A DNA stretch of 64,000 nucleotides from [Mycobacterium] zoologicum (GCF_020172665.1 NZ_CP083985.1:2201857-2265856); one strand, 5' to 3'. Counted from the stretch's first letter, positions 39,319 to 50,777 are shown. Numbers and translations: made by a program. Notes: generated by a model not told the origin, from the sequence alone.

Positions 39319-40341
39319 ATGCGATTGGGCATGATCGGCCTCGGCCGGATGGGAGCCAATCTCGTCCGGCGGCTGACAGACGGTGGCCATGAATGCGTGG
39401 TCTATGACCACAATCCCGATGCCGTGGCAGCATTGACCGGCGAACCCGGTGTCACGGGGGTGTCCTCGACGTCCGAGCTGGCGATGAACCTGTCCGCCCC
39501 GCGGGTGGTGTGGGTGATGGTGCCGGCCGGCGACATCACCGCGGGCGTCATCGAGGAGCTGGCCGGAATCCTGGCGCCCGGCGACATCGTGATCGACGGC
39601 GGCAATTCGTACTACCGCGACGACCTGGCACATGCGAAACTGCTGTCCGACAAAGGCATTCACCTGCTGGACTGCGGCACCAGCGGCGGGGTCTGGGGCC
39701 GCGAGCGCGGTTACTGCCTGATGGTCGGCGGCGACCGCGATGCGTTCGACACCGCCGAGCCGATTTTCGCCACGGTGGCACCGGGTGTGGAGGCGGCGCC
39801 GCGCACGCCGGGCCGCGAGGGTGACGTCAGCCAGGCCGAGAACGGCTATCTGTACTGCGGCCCGTCCGGGGCGGGGCACTTCGTGAAGATGGTGCACAAC
39901 GGAATCGAGTACGGGATGATGGCCTCGATCGCCGAGGGTCTGAACATCTTGCACCACGCAAACATCGGCAAGGTGGCTCAGCAGGGCGATGCCGAGACGG
40001 CGCCGTTGAGCCATCCCGAGTACTACCAGTACGACATCGACATCGAGGCGGTCACCGAGGTCTGGCGACGCGGCAGCGTGATCGGCTCCTGGCTGCTGGA
40101 CCTCACCGCCGGCGCCTTGCAGAAGTCGCCGGCACTCGAGGAGTTCGCCGGCCGGGTCTCCGACTCCGGTGAGGGCCGCTGGACCGTCATCGCCGCGATC
40201 GACGAGGGCGTGCCGGCGCCGGTGCTGACCACCGCGCTGTACGCGCGTTTCGCCTCACGTCACCTGTTCGAATTCGGCGCCAAGGTGCTCTCGGCGATGC
40301 GCAAGCAGTTCGGCGGGCACGACGAGAAGCCCGACGCTTAG
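39319..40341 (+). CDS. gnd2: 6-phosphogluconate dehydrogenase, short (GntZ) type
   Basis: 340 residues, the length of the short decarboxylating 6PGDH of M. tuberculosis (Rv1122). The nucleotide motif is LGMIGLGRMGANLVRRL, the substrate loop GTSGGVWGRERGYCLMVGG and GHFVKMVHNGIEYGM. Many short types prefer NAD. It is the second 6PGDH in the window and follows the Rv1891-like gene by 20 bp. Confidence 0.9.
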   Translation: MRLGMIGLGRMGANLVRRLTDGGHECVVYDHNPDAVAALTGEPGVTGVSSTSELAMNLSAPRVVWVMVPAGDITAGVIEELAGILAPGDIVIDGGNSYYRDDLAHAKLLSDKGIHLLDCGTSGGVWGRERGYCLMVGGDRDAFDTAEPIFATVAPGVEAAPRTPGREGDVSQAENGYLYCGPSGAGHFVKMVHNGIEYGMMASIAEGLNILHHANIGKVAQQGDAETAPLSHPEYYQYDIDIEAVTEVWRRGSVIGSWLLDLTAGALQKSPALEEFAGRVSDSGEGRWTVIAAIDEGVPAPVLTTALYARFASRHLFEFGAKVLSAMRKQFGGHDEKPDA

Positions 40342-40370
40342 CGAAGATCCTGGCCGCCCACCGGCCCGGC

Positions 40371-41312
40371 GTGCCAGTATTGGGGATGCCGCGGGTGATC
40401 AACCTGATCGCGTTGCTGCTGGTGGCCGGGGCCGCGACGCAGGGGTATCTGCCCGGTGTCGTCGGCGAGCCACGACAGCCGACCGCCGCAAGTCCGGCCG
40501 AGACCATCATTTTGGCTGTGCTGTTGGCGGTATCGGTGGGCGCCGTCGCCATCGCTACGGTGAGTCGGCTGCGTCACCCGCGCGCGGCAGCCGGCAGCAT
40601 GGGGCAGCTGGCCGAGTCACCCCTGGGCGGTCGGGGACGGCTGTCCTGGCGGGTGCTGCTGATCGCATTGGCGGCAGTGGCGCTGGCGCTGGTGGCGATC
40701 GTCGTGTTCGCGGAGCTGGGTGGCATGCACCGTTTCTCGATCCCGGTCGAACTGCCCGACTCGCGAAGCGGTGTGCCCGCGTCGCCATCCGCCCCGGGGA
40801 CACCGGTCCCACCGGCACCGCCCTCGGCTCCCGGCCCGGACGGTTCAGTGGCCGGCCTGTTGCTGTTCAGCGCCGTGGCGACGGTGCTGCTGGCCGCACT
40901 GGTCACCGCGCGCCCTCGCCGCGGCCGCGTTCGGCCATCGGCTACCGACGGCGCGCCGGTCGTTGTGCCCGGACCCGCCGCGGATGAAACCCTGGTCCGG
41001 GTAGCTGAGCTGGGATTGACCCGGATCGCCGACCGCAGTCGTGGACCGCGGGAGGCGATCATCGCCTGCTACGCGGCGATGGAGCGCCACCTGGCCGACG
41101 TCCCCGATGTCGCACCACGGCAGTGTGACACTCCCACCGAGGTGCTGGCCCGCGCCGTCGACCATCATGCGCTGGCGTCGGACAACGCCTCCCGGCTGGT
41201 GGAGCTGTTCACCGAGGCGCGGTTCAGTCCCCACCAGATGACCGAGCAAGACCGCGCCGATGCTGTCGCGATACTGCGGCTGGTGCTCGACGAATTGCGG
41301 GCTGCGACATGA
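40371..41312 (+). CDS. DUF4129-domain membrane protein
   Basis: 313 residues from GTG 40371 (ATG 40386 is an in-frame alternative). Two to three transmembrane helices and a Pro-rich extracytoplasmic stretch are followed by a C-terminal DUF4129 domain: IIACYAAMERHLADVPDV, PTEVLARAVDHH, AVAILRLVLDELR. DUF4129 proteins usually sit with MoxR and DUF58 genes. First gene of the five-gene unit; it overlaps the next by 4 bp. Confidence 0.82.
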   Translation: MPVLGMPRVINLIALLLVAGAATQGYLPGVVGEPRQPTAASPAETIILAVLLAVSVGAVAIATVSRLRHPRAAAGSMGQLAESPLGGRGRLSWRVLLIALAAVALALVAIVVFAELGGMHRFSIPVELPDSRSGVPASPSAPGTPVPPAPPSAPGPDGSVAGLLLFSAVATVLLAALVTARPRRGRVRPSATDGAPVVVPGPAADETLVRVAELGLTRIADRSRGPREAIIACYAAMERHLADVPDVAPRQCDTPTEVLARAVDHHALASDNASRLVELFTEARFSPHQMTEQDRADAVAILRLVLDELRAAT

Positions 41313-41790
41313 AAATGTTTGCGATGCAAGCGGTCCTGCTGGTAATCGCGGTGGAGCTGGTGGCATTGGTGCTACACCGGCCGCAGTGGCTGGCGTGGGC
41401 GGCAGGCGCTGCGATTGCGGTGCCGCTGGCCGGAATCCGGCGCATGCTGGCGGCGAACGCGGGTTCGCCCACGGAGCCGATGGTCGTTGACGAACTCGGA
41501 GAATCATTGCGGCGGTGGCTGTCTGGCACGGAAGCCAGGATCCGTTGGGCGGAGTCGACGCGGGCGGACTGGGATCGACGCTGGCGCCCGATCCTGGCCA
41601 GCCGTTTCGAGGTCTCCACCGGTCAGAGGCGGGCGAAGGACCCCGCGACGTTCAGCGCCAACGGGGCGATGCTGTTCGGCGACGAGCTGTGGCCGTGGGT
41701 GGATCCGGGCAATGTGGCTCCCGCGGGAGAACGCGGGCCGGGACCGGGACGCGCTGTGTTGGAGGAGATCCTGCACCGGCTGGAGGAGCG

Positions 41791-41794
<4 letters not shown>
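41309..41794 (+). CDS. Membrane protein of the MoxR operon
   Basis: 161 residues with two N-terminal hydrophobic helices (MQAVLLVIAVELVALVL and WLAWAAGAAIAVPLAGI) and a soluble C-terminus (ARIRWAESTRADWDRRWRPILASRFE). No family is recognised. It overlaps both neighbours by 4 bp (ATGA), so it is translated with them. Confidence 0.75.
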
Positions 41795-42785
<991 letters not shown>

Positions 42786-42789
<4 letters not shown>

Positions 42790-44066
42790 TCGTGGACCCG
42801 GAGTCCGGCGCGGGCCGCGACGTCGAATTGCACTGGCGGGCCTCATCTTTGACGCGGGCGCTGATCACCGGCGCGGGGCTGGCCCTGGTGGTGGCGGTGG
42901 GCGCCTCGCGCTGCCAGTTGATCGTCTTCGCCGCACCGTTGCTGGGCGTGCTGTGCTCACTGGGCCGGCAGTCGCCGGTACCGGTGCTGCACGTGCGCGC
43001 AAGCCCGTGCAAGCAGCGCTGTTTCGAATCCGAAACGGTCGAATTGACTGTCTGGGCGACCACATCGGCCGCTGAAGTGACTGCGGTGGACCTGGCGGTG
43101 TCGGCGCACCCCGCGATGCGACTCGATACCCTTGACAGCTTGGCCGGGCCGGCCCCCGCGAAGTCGTTGACCGCCCGCACCGAACGCTGGGGCCGTTACC
43201 CGATTCGAGCCATCGTGGGCACCGTCGGCAGGGGCGGGCTGCTGGCCGGGACGGCCACCGTCGACGTCGCTGAGGTCACAGTGTTCCCGCTGGCGCCGCC
43301 GCAGGGCACGCCGATTCCGCGCAGCGAACTGCTCGATCGGGTGGGCACCCACCTGACCCGGCATCCGGGTCGCGGTGTGGAGTACGCCGACGTCCGTCCC
43401 TACGTGCCCGGCGACCCGCTGCGCTCGGTGAACTGGCCGGTCAGTGCGCGGCGAAGAAGTCTGCACGTCACCCAACGGCTGACCGATCGGGCCGCCGACG
43501 TCGTGGTGCTCATCGACGCCTACCCGCAGCCGCACGGTCCGGCGACCGCGGCAGCCGAGCGGTCGGTGCTCGGCGCAGCGCAGGTGGTGCAGAACGCATT
43601 ACGCAATGGCGACCGCGCCGGGGTGGTGACGCTCGGTGGCGGCCGGCCGCGCTGGGTGGACGCGGATATCGGGCAGCGCCAGTTCTATCGCATCGTCGAC
43701 GCCGTCCTCGGCGCCGGCGACGGATTCGAGACCACCGTCGGCACGCTGGCGCCGCGGGCCGCTGTTCCGGCCGGCGCCCTGATCATCGCGTTCTCTACGC
43801 TTCTGGACACCGAGTTTGCGTTGGCACTGACAGACTTGCGCAAACGCGGGCACGTGGTGCTGGTCGTCGACGTCCTGGCCGGCTCACCGTTCGAGGACCA
43901 ACCCGAGCCGTTGGTGTCGCGGATCTGGATGCTGCAGCGCGCTGCCATGTATCGGGATATGGCCAGCTTCGGCGTCGACGTCGCGTCCTGGGTGTCTCAG
44001 GAGGCGCTGGATCAGTCGATGCGCCTGGTGACACAGCGGCAACGACCGACGGCGACGGGGCCATGA
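42786..44066 (+). CDS. DUF58-domain protein
   Basis: 426 residues from GTG 42786 (overlapping the moxR stop). An N-terminal hydrophobic pair (RALITGAGLALVVAVG, LIVFAAPLLGVL) is followed by the DUF58 core with DVRPYVPGDPLRSVNWPVSARR and a vWA-like region VVVLIDAYPQPH. Partner of MoxR; the cluster is thought to work on envelope proteins. Confidence 0.88.
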
Positions 44067-44509
44067 CGCGGTGTGCCGATGCCCCCGGGCCGGTGCTGTC
44101 GGCGCTGTCCGGCGCGTGCGGGCTGGCCATGGCGGCGGCTGCCGGTTCCGCGGCGGAGGGGACGGCCGCCACCGCGGCGTTGCTGGCGGCGGTCGCGGTG
44201 CTGGTCGGGTTCTGGTGGCGTGCGGCGGCGACGGTCGCGGTATTGCTCGTCGTGGTGGCGATCGGATTCGCCGATCCACCGGCGGTTTCGGCGGCGGTAG
44301 CCGGGCTGGCCGCGGTCGGCTACCTGCTGTTGCGGCACGCCGGCACGGTGACGGCTCCGACGGTGATCTTCGCCCTCGGGTTCACCGGTGCCGCGTTGGC
44401 CGTGACAGTCTTCCCGTTCAGCCTGCCATGGCTGCCGCTGGCGGCGCCGTTCGCGGCGTTCGGTCTCTATGCTGTTGCCGCGCAACCGTTTCTGGGTGCA
44501 GAGCGGTAG
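44063..44509 (+). CDS. Small membrane protein of the MoxR operon
   Basis: 148 residues and four or five hydrophobic helices rich in Ala/Val. No conserved domain is recognised. ATG 44063 overlaps the DUF58 stop (4 bp), making it the fifth and last gene of the unit. The last stop is 4 bp from the convergent nitronate monooxygenase gene. Confidence 0.78.
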   Translation: MTRCADAPGPVLSALSGACGLAMAAAAGSAAEGTAATAALLAAVAVLVGFWWRAAATVAVLLVVVAIGFADPPAVSAAVAGLAAVGYLLLRHAGTVTAPTVIFALGFTGAALAVTVFPFSLPWLPLAAPFAAFGLYAVAAQPFLGAER

Positions 44510-44513
44510 GCAG

Positions 44514-45644
44514 TCAGACGCCAGAGGCTTCGTTGAGCGCTTCGAGGGTGCCGGTGGCCTCGAGGTACTCCTGCACCCAGCGCTGCATGACCGTCGAGGT
44601 CTTCTCGACCTTGGTGAACTGGCCGACGACCTGACCGACCGGGTTGAACGCCACGTCGACGCTCTCGTTGGGGAACTTGTTCGTGGCCCGAACCGCCATG
44701 CCGGAGACCATGTACTGCAACGGCATGCCCAGCGGCTTGGGGTTCTCCGGGGCCTCCCACGCCTCGGTCCAGTCGTTGCGCAGCATCCGGGCCGGTTTGC
44801 CGGTGAACGAGCGGCTGCGGACGGTGTCGCGACTGCCCGCCTTGATGTAGGCGGCGTGCTGGGCCTCGGTGTTCGAGGACTCCTCGACCATCAGCCACTG
44901 CGAACCGGTCCACGCACCCTGAGCGCCCAGCGCCAGGGCCGCAGCGATCTGCTGGCCACTGCCGATACCGCCGGCGGCCAGCACCGGAACCGGCGCCACC
45001 GCCTTGACCACCTCGGGCCACAGCACGATCGAGCCCACCTCGCCGCAGTGGCCGCCGGCCTCGCCGCCCTGGGCGATGATGATGTCCACCCCGGCTGCCG
45101 CGTGCTTCTTGGCCTGCGACGCAGAGCCGCACAGCGCGGCGACCTTGCGGCCCGCTTCGTGGATGTGGGCGATCATGTCGGCCGGGGGAGTCCCGAGCGC
45201 ATTGGCGATCATCGTCACCTTCGGGTGCTGCAGCGCGACCTCGACCTGCGGGGTGGCGGTGGCCTCGGTCCAGCCCAGCAGCTGCAGGCTGTCGTCGTCG
45301 GCGTTCTCGACGGGAACGCCGTGGTCGGCCAGCAGCTTCTTGCCGAAGTCGAGGTGCGCCTGGGGCACCATCTTGCGCAGCGAGGCCGCCAGGTCCTCGG
45401 CCGACTGTCCGGAGTCCATGCCCTCGTATTTGTTCGGGATGACGATGTCGACGCCGTAGGGGTGGTCGCCGATGTTCTCGTCGATCCAGTTCAGTTCGAT
45501 CTCAAGCTGCTCGGGGGTGAAGCCCACCGCGCCTAGCACCCCGAACCCACCGGCCTTGCTCACCGCGACGACCACGTCACGACAGTGCGTAAAGGCGAAA
45601 ATGGGGAACTCGATACCGAGCTCATCGCAGAGGGGAGTGTGCAT
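44514..45644 (-). CDS. Nitronate monooxygenase/FMN-dependent 2-nitropropane dioxygenase-like (Rv1894c-like)
   Basis: 376 residues with an FMN-binding TIM barrel: PIFAFTHCRDVVVAVSKAGGFGVLGAVG, IIAQGGEAGGHCGEVGS, and VPVLAAGGIGSGQQIAAALALGAQG. The glycine-rich phosphate site is typical. The operator at 45679-45692 suggests KstR control, placing it with steroid/lipid catabolism; the substrate is unknown. Confidence 0.88.
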   Translation of the reverse strand: MHTPLCDELGIEFPIFAFTHCRDVVVAVSKAGGFGVLGAVGFTPEQLEIELNWIDENIGDHPYGVDIVIPNKYEGMDSGQSAEDLAASLRKMVPQAHLDFGKKLLADHGVPVENADDDSLQLLGWTEATATPQVEVALQHPKVTMIANALGTPPADMIAHIHEAGRKVAALCGSASQAKKHAAAGVDIIIAQGGEAGGHCGEVGSIVLWPEVVKAVAPVPVLAAGGIGSGQQIAAALALGAQGAWTGSQWLMVEESSNTEAQHAAYIKAGSRDTVRSRSFTGKPARMLRNDWTEAWEAPENPKPLGMPLQYMVSGMAVRATNKFPNESVDVAFNPVGQVVGQFTKVEKTSTVMQRWVQEYLEATGTLEALNEASGV

Positions 45645-45678
45645 TACCTGCTCCTTCGCGGGGGCGATGGGACTTGAG

Positions 45679-45692
45679 TGAAACGTGTTCTA
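45679..45692. promoter_or_regulatory. KstR-type operator
   Basis: TGAAACGTGTTCTA fits the published KstR motif TnnAACnnGTTnnA at every fixed position. It lies 34 bp upstream of the nitronate monooxygenase ATG, within an AT-richer region that probably holds the promoter. KstR is the TetR-type repressor of cholesterol catabolism genes. Confidence 0.65.
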
Positions 45693-45785
45693 ATTTAGTA
45701 CCAGACTCGGCGGGCTGAAGCCAATAGGCCACAGGTGGGCGACTGGAATCCCCACACTACCGCCAATCGTGTCGCCAGAGCCGAC

Positions 45786-46583
45786 TCAACGGGTTGCGAC
45801 AGCCCGCAGCACGGCCACTCCGAAGCCGGCGGCTCGGCTCAGCGACCTTGCGCGGGCCCGGCCGGCCCCGCTGACCCGCAGCACCGGCCAGCCGTGCCGC
45901 GCCGCCAGCGCGGCCAGCCCCGGGCGTGGATTGACCGGCCGGGGGTGTCCCACCACCGACATCAGCGCGGCGTCCTCGTCGCCGTCGGCATAGAAGAAGC
46001 TGTCGGCCAGCTCGATCCCGTTCTTCGCGCAGAACTGCTGGACAGCGGCGGCCTTCTGTGCGCCCCACACCACGGGTTTGACGACGCCGCCGGTCAGCAC
46101 ACCGTGGTCGTCGAGTTCGAAGCGGTTGCACAACACCTGCCCGATCCCCAGGAAGCGGGCGACGGGCTCGGCGTGGATGGTCAGGGCGGAGGAACTCAAC
46201 ACCACGGTGTGGCCCGCCTGCTGATGCGCCCGCACGATCTCCCGCATGTGCGGGTAGACCCGCTCGGCGATGTGGTCGGCGAACAGTCTCGCGCCGACGC
46301 CGTCGAGTTCGCCGATGGACTCGCCACGGAGGTAGCCGGCCGCGCGCATCAACAGCCGCTCGAACTGCATGCGGCCCAGCCGATATCGCACCGCGGCCTC
46401 GACGACACCGAGCACCTCGCCGGCCCGGGCCTGGCGCCGCCGAATGCGGTCACCGGCGTGAGCGGTGGCGGTGAACCCGGAGACCAGCGTGCCGTCCAGA
46501 TCGAAGAAGGCCCCGATCCGGGCTCCGGTTTCGGTGCTGGCGATCTCGGCGATCAGGTCGCGCGGTGATGCTGACGAGGTCAT
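45786..46583 (-). CDS. HAD-IB family phosphatase
   Basis: 265 residues. Motif I is FFDLDGTLVSG, motif II LSSSALT, the lysine region GGVVKPVVWG, motif III ADGDEDAALM. In mycobacteria the domain is often fused to a PlsC acyltransferase domain (Rv2483c type); here the C-terminus is a short RARSLSRAAGFG tail, with no acyltransferase. So it is either a natural stand-alone member or a shortened one. Confidence 0.85.
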   Translation of the reverse strand: MTSSASPRDLIAEIASTETGARIGAFFDLDGTLVSGFTATAHAGDRIRRRQARAGEVLGVVEAAVRYRLGRMQFERLLMRAAGYLRGESIGELDGVGARLFADHIAERVYPHMREIVRAHQQAGHTVVLSSSALTIHAEPVARFLGIGQVLCNRFELDDHGVLTGGVVKPVVWGAQKAAAVQQFCAKNGIELADSFFYADGDEDAALMSVVGHPRPVNPRPGLAALAARHGWPVLRVSGAGRARARSLSRAAGFGVAVLRAVATR

Positions 46584-46660
46584 CGGCGTCGATGTTACGT
46601 CCGAGGCGGGTGGGTGGCAGCTGATAGCGTGATCAGCCTATGGATGAGGAGACCAGGTCC

Positions 46661-46897
46661 ATGACCAGTGAGTCCACCACGACCGATCTGCGCCAGGCAC
46701 TGTCCGATCAAGCCGAGCAGCTCGGCTGGCGGCGCACCCGCCGGGAGCGTGTCGACATCTACAGCCGCGGCATCTACCACGTCCACGCGATGTGGCGCGA
46801 TGACACCGTCCTCAACGGCGGTGCACATTACGAGGACACCGTCTTGCTGGCCTACACCACCGAGGTCGGGAAGATTCAGAGCTGGCTGGCCAAGTGA
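46661..46897 (+). CDS. Small conserved hypothetical protein (78 aa)
   Basis: ATG 46661 has AGGAG 9 nt upstream; an in-frame ATG 46640 is less likely. The sequence has LGWRRTRRERVDIYSRGIYHVHAMWRD and ends KIQSWLAK. No domain is recognised, but composition and codon use are coding-like. Confidence 0.65.
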   Translation: MTSESTTTDLRQALSDQAEQLGWRRTRRERVDIYSRGIYHVHAMWRDDTVLNGGAHYEDTVLLAYTTEVGKIQSWLAK

Positions 46898-47029
46898 GAC
46901 GGGCGGGGTAACTGCCGCGACTCCGGTTCGCATCGGTTTCATATACCGCCCGTCGTGTCACACCAGTCTCAATTTTCACACGGCTAACTTCGGTCCCGAC
47001 CTTGTCGTTCACGGGATTGGGGAGAAGCC

Positions 47030-47539
47030 ATGTCACGAATCCGAAATTGCCTCACTGTTGCCGCCGGCGCCGCTACCGGCCTGTTCCTGGGGGCGCTGGC
47101 ATCCAGCGCGGTCGCCAGCGCGGACGTCGCGCCGATCAACCCCGGCCTGCCCAGCGTGTTGGAGCAGGTCGTCGCGTCCTCGGCGACCATTCCGCAGCAG
47201 TTGCTGCAGACCACCGCGTCGGCACTCAGTGGCTCCACGCTGGCTCCCGCGGCTGCGCCGGCCCAGTCGCCGATCGCGACCGCGACCTTCAACGTTCCGC
47301 CGACGCAGAGCACCGCGGCTCCCGCCGGTACCAGTGGCCTGTCGGGGTTGCCGGCCAGCCTGGGTTCGATGCTGCCGTTCCCGATGCCGAACTTCGGCGG
47401 GGCCGCGCCGGCGGCGATGGCACCGACAGCCATGGCACCGACGTCGATGGTTCCGGGCGCCTTCATGCCGGCGGCCGCGGCGGCCCCGATTCCCGCGGCG
47501 TCCCCGATGGAAGTGGTGCTCATCCCCGGTCTGCCCTGA
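47030..47539 (+). CDS. Secreted Ala/Pro-rich low-complexity protein
   Basis: 169 residues with a signal peptide ending ASSAVASAD. The mature protein is Ala/Pro/Met-rich with imperfect repeats (APTAMAPTSM) and no domain. A mycobacterial secreted or cell-wall protein of unknown role; its C-terminus is hydrophobic (MEVVLIPGLP). cinA follows after 25 bp. Confidence 0.68.
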   Translation: MSRIRNCLTVAAGAATGLFLGALASSAVASADVAPINPGLPSVLEQVVASSATIPQQLLQTTASALSGSTLAPAAAPAQSPIATATFNVPPTQSTAAPAGTSGLSGLPASLGSMLPFPMPNFGGAAPAAMAPTAMAPTSMVPGAFMPAAAAAPIPAASPMEVVLIPGLP

Positions 47540-47564
47540 CCCGTGAGTGGGTAACCTCGGACCG

Positions 47565-48839
47565 GTGAGCGCACGCGCAGGAATAGTGGTCACCGGTACC
47601 GAGGTACTCACCGGGCGCATCGCCGACCGCAACGGACCGTGGCTCGCCGACCAGCTCCTGGAACTGGGAGTCGAGTTGGCGCACATCACTATCTGCGGTG
47701 ACCGGCCTGCTGACATCGAGGCACAGCTGCGGTTCCTGGCCGGTGCCGGTGTCGACCTGATCGTCACCAGCGGTGGCCTGGGGCCGACGGCCGATGACCT
47801 GACCGTCGAGACCGTCTCCCGGTTCTGCGGCCGGGACCTGGTGCTCGATGCTGAGTTGGAGGACCGGATCGCCGAAATCCTCAAACCGATGATGGCGCGT
47901 TACACCGGTCCGGGCGCACCGGATTTTGCGACGGTGCGCGCGGCCAACCGCAAGCAGGCGATGGTGCCTGCTGGGGCCACCATCCTGGACCCGGTGGGCA
48001 CCGCGCCGGGCGTGGTGGTGGCGGGCACGCCGACGGTGGTGGTGCTGCCCGGGCCGCCGCGCGAGCTGCAACCGATGTGGCACAAGGCGATCGGCACCGC
48101 AGCGGTGCAGGACGCGATCGCCGGCCGCACCCGCTATGAACAGCAGACGGTGCGGATGTTCGGGCTGCCCGAATCCGGTCTGGCCGACACACTGCGGCAC
48201 GCGCAGCAGACCATCGCCGACTACAACCGGCTGGAGATCACCACCTGTCTGCGTCGCGGGGAGTTGGAGATCGTCACCCGCTATGAACCCGATGCCGCCA
48301 CCGCCTACGCGCAACTGATCGCGCTGCTGCGCCAACGCCACGGCGGCAAGGTCTTCTCCGAGGACGGTTCGCTGATCGACGATCTGGTGGCGGGGATGTT
48401 GGCGGGTCGGTGGATCGCGACGGCGGAATCCTGTACGGCGGGAATGCTGGCGGCGCGGCTGGCCGACCAGCCCGGCGCCTCGCAGTATCTGGCCGGCGGC
48501 GTGGTGTCGTACTCCAACAATGCGAAATCCGAGCTGCTCGCGGTGGACGCGGCATTGATCGCCGAGCACGGCGCGGTGTCCGAGCCGGTGGCCGAGGCGA
48601 TGGCCGCCGGTGCGCTGCGCCGGTTCGGGGCAGACACTGCGGTGGCCATCACCGGGATAGCCGGCCCGGGCGGGGGAACGCCGGACAAGCCCGTGGGCAC
48701 GGTGTGCTTCTGTGTGGCGCTCGGCGACGGCACGCTGCTGACCCGCACCACCCGGTTGCCGGGGGAGCGTGCCGATATCCGGGAGCGCTCGACGACGGTG
48801 GCCATGCATCTGCTGCGCCGGGCTCTGTCAGCCGAATGA
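47565..48839 (+). CDS. cinA: CinA, nicotinamide-nucleotide amidohydrolase-type protein
   Basis: 424 residues from GTG 47565 (GTG 47547 also in frame). The N-terminal MoCF-like domain begins [31 protein letters not shown] in outline; the C-terminal CinA/PncC domain has [27 protein letters not shown] in outline. PncC-type domains recycle NMN to nicotinate mononucleotide; the N-terminal domain has ADP-ribose pyrophosphatase activity in homologues. Involved in NAD salvage and competence/damage-linked roles. Confidence 0.92.
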   Translation: MSARAGIVVTGTEVLTGRIADRNGPWLADQLLELGVELAHITICGDRPADIEAQLRFLAGAGVDLIVTSGGLGPTADDLTVETVSRFCGRDLVLDAELEDRIAEILKPMMARYTGPGAPDFATVRAANRKQAMVPAGATILDPVGTAPGVVVAGTPTVVVLPGPPRELQPMWHKAIGTAAVQDAIAGRTRYEQQTVRMFGLPESGLADTLRHAQQTIADYNRLEITTCLRRGELEIVTRYEPDAATAYAQLIALLRQRHGGKVFSEDGSLIDDLVAGMLAGRWIATAESCTAGMLAARLADQPGASQYLAGGVVSYSNNAKSELLAVDAALIAEHGAVSEPVAEAMAAGALRRFGADTAVAITGIAGPGGGTPDKPVGTVCFCVALGDGTLLTRTTRLPGERADIRERSTTVAMHLLRRALSAE

Positions 48840-48848
48840 CGCGCCGGC

Positions 48849-50288
48849 GTGAACACGCAATGGGTGTGGCTGGACGGGTCCGGATATCGGCTGGGCCGGC
48901 TGGTGCTGGAACGCGGCATCGCGGCGGTCTACGTCATCGCCTTCGTCGCGGCCGGGCGGCAGTTTCGAGCTCTGATCGGCGAGCACGGCATGCTTCCGGT
49001 GCCATCGTTTGTGCGCCGGCGGTCGTTCCGGTTGGCTCCCAGTATTTTTCACCTGCATTATTCGGATAGATGGTTCGCCGGCTTGTGCTGGCTGGGCGCC
49101 ATATTGGCCGCGGCGATGGTGGTCGGCGTCGGTGATCTGGCCCCGCTGTGGGCGGTGATGGCCCTCTGGCTGCTGCTGTGGGTGCTGTACCTGTCGATCG
49201 TCAACGTCGGGCAGGTCTGGTACGGATTCGGCTGGGAGTCGATTCTGCTGGAAAGCGGCTTCCTGGCGGTGTTTCTGGGCAATGACCGGGTGGCGCCGCC
49301 GGTGCTGGTGATGTGGCTGGCGCGGTGGCTGCTGTTTCGCATCGAGTTCGGCGCCGGCCTGATCAAGCTGCGCGGCGACCCGTGCTGGCGCAACCTGACC
49401 TGCCTGTACTACCACCACGAGACCCAGCCGATGCCGGGCCCACTGAGCTGGTACTTCCATCACCTGCCCAAGCCGCTGCACCGGATCGAGGCCGCCGGCA
49501 ATCACTTCGCCCAGCTGGTCGTGCCGTTCGGGCTGTTCGCGCCGCAGCCGGCCGCCGGCGTCGCAGCGGTGATCATCGTCGCCACCCAACTGTGGCTGGT
49601 GGCGTCGGGTAACTTCGCCTGGCTGAACTGGCTGACAATTGTCCTGGCCGCCAGCGTGATCGACCAATCCTGGCTTACAGGAATGGGTTTCGGTTCGGCA
49701 TCACCGGGTCTGGCCGAAGCCCCACCATGGTTCACGGCGCTGGTGCTGGCATTCGTCGCGATGGTGCTGGTGCTCAGCTACTGGCCGATCCGCAATATGG
49801 CCAGTCGGAGCCAACGGATGAACGCCTCCTTCAACCCGCTGCATCTGGTCAACAGCTACGGTGCGTTCGGCACCGTCGGCCGCACCCGCCGGGAAGTGGT
49901 GATCGAGGGCACCACGGAGGCTCGGATCAGTGCGGATACGGTGTGGCGGGAGTACGAGTTCAAGGGCAAACCCGGTGCGCTGAAACGGCCTCCGAGGCAG
50001 TGGGCGCCCTACCACCTGCGGCTGGACTGGCTGATGTGGTTCGCCGCGCTGTCGCCGCGCTATGCGCAGCCGTGGCGCGACGCACTGCTGCAGCGCCTGC
50101 TGCGCAACGATCGTGACACGCTGCGGCTGTTGCGCGGCAACCCTTTTCCCGGCGAACCGCCGCGGTATGTGCGGGCACTGCTGTATGAGTACCGGTTCAC
50201 CACCCGGGCCGAGCGCCGGCGGGATAAAGCGTGGTGGCACCGCGACCTGGTGGGTGTGTACGCGCCGCCCACGGCCATTCGGGGCTGA
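48849..50288 (+). CDS. Lipase maturation factor-family membrane protein (Rv1903-like)
   Basis: 479 residues, GTG start. It has several transmembrane helices, then the LMF pattern FGWESILLESGFLAVFLG, RWLLFRIEFGAGLIKLRGDPCWRNLTCLYYHHETQPMP in outline, and a C-terminal WAPYHLRLDWLMWFAALS segment. Vertebrate LMF1 matures lipases; the bacterial role is unknown. It lies 9 bp after cinA. Confidence 0.85.
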   Translation: MNTQWVWLDGSGYRLGRLVLERGIAAVYVIAFVAAGRQFRALIGEHGMLPVPSFVRRRSFRLAPSIFHLHYSDRWFAGLCWLGAILAAAMVVGVGDLAPLWAVMALWLLLWVLYLSIVNVGQVWYGFGWESILLESGFLAVFLGNDRVAPPVLVMWLARWLLFRIEFGAGLIKLRGDPCWRNLTCLYYHHETQPMPGPLSWYFHHLPKPLHRIEAAGNHFAQLVVPFGLFAPQPAAGVAAVIIVATQLWLVASGNFAWLNWLTIVLAASVIDQSWLTGMGFGSASPGLAEAPPWFTALVLAFVAMVLVLSYWPIRNMASRSQRMNASFNPLHLVNSYGAFGTVGRTRREVVIEGTTEARISADTVWREYEFKGKPGALKRPPRQWAPYHLRLDWLMWFAALSPRYAQPWRDALLQRLLRNDRDTLRLLRGNPFPGEPPRYVRALLYEYRFTTRAERRRDKAWWHRDLVGVYAPPTAIRG

Positions 50289-50294
50289 TCAGTC

Positions 50295-50726
50295 TCAGAG
50301 TTCCAGCAGCACCGTCACCGGGCCGTCGTTGACCAATTCCACCGCCATGTGCGCGCCGAACACCCCGGTCTGCACGTGGGCTCCCAACTCGCGAAGTGCG
50401 TCGGCGAACGCGGCCACCAGCGGCTCGGCGACCGCCCCGGGTGCCGCGGCGTTCCACGATGGGCGCCGGCCCTTGGCGGTGTCGGCGTAGAGGGTGAACT
50501 GGCTGACGACCAGGATCGGCGCACCGGTATCGGCGGCCGATCGCTCGCCGTCGAGAATTCGTAATTGCCAGAGCTTTTCGGCGAGCCGCCGAGCCTTGTC
50601 GGTGTCGTCGTCGTGCGTGACCCCGACCAGCGCCACCAACCCCTGGCCGTCCGGCGTTATCGCGCCCACCGTCTCGCCGTCGACGGAAACCCGCGCTGAC
50701 GAGACACGTTGCACCAGAACCCGCAT
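50295..50726 (-). CDS. dtd: D-aminoacyl-tRNA deacylase
   Basis: 143 residues. The two DTD motifs are SQFTLYAD and [11 protein letters not shown] (usual NxGPVT). Removes D-amino acids mis-attached to tRNA. Starts [20 protein letters not shown], the family N-terminus. Confidence 0.94.
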   Translation of the reverse strand: MRVLVQRVSSARVSVDGETVGAITPDGQGLVALVGVTHDDDTDKARRLAEKLWQLRILDGERSAADTGAPILVVSQFTLYADTAKGRRPSWNAAAPGAVAEPLVAAFADALRELGAHVQTGVFGAHMAVELVNDGPVTVLLEL

Positions 50727-50777
50727 GGCCCGATGCTAGGTAGGCTCACTGGTGGTGCGAACGAGGGGGTGAGGCAG

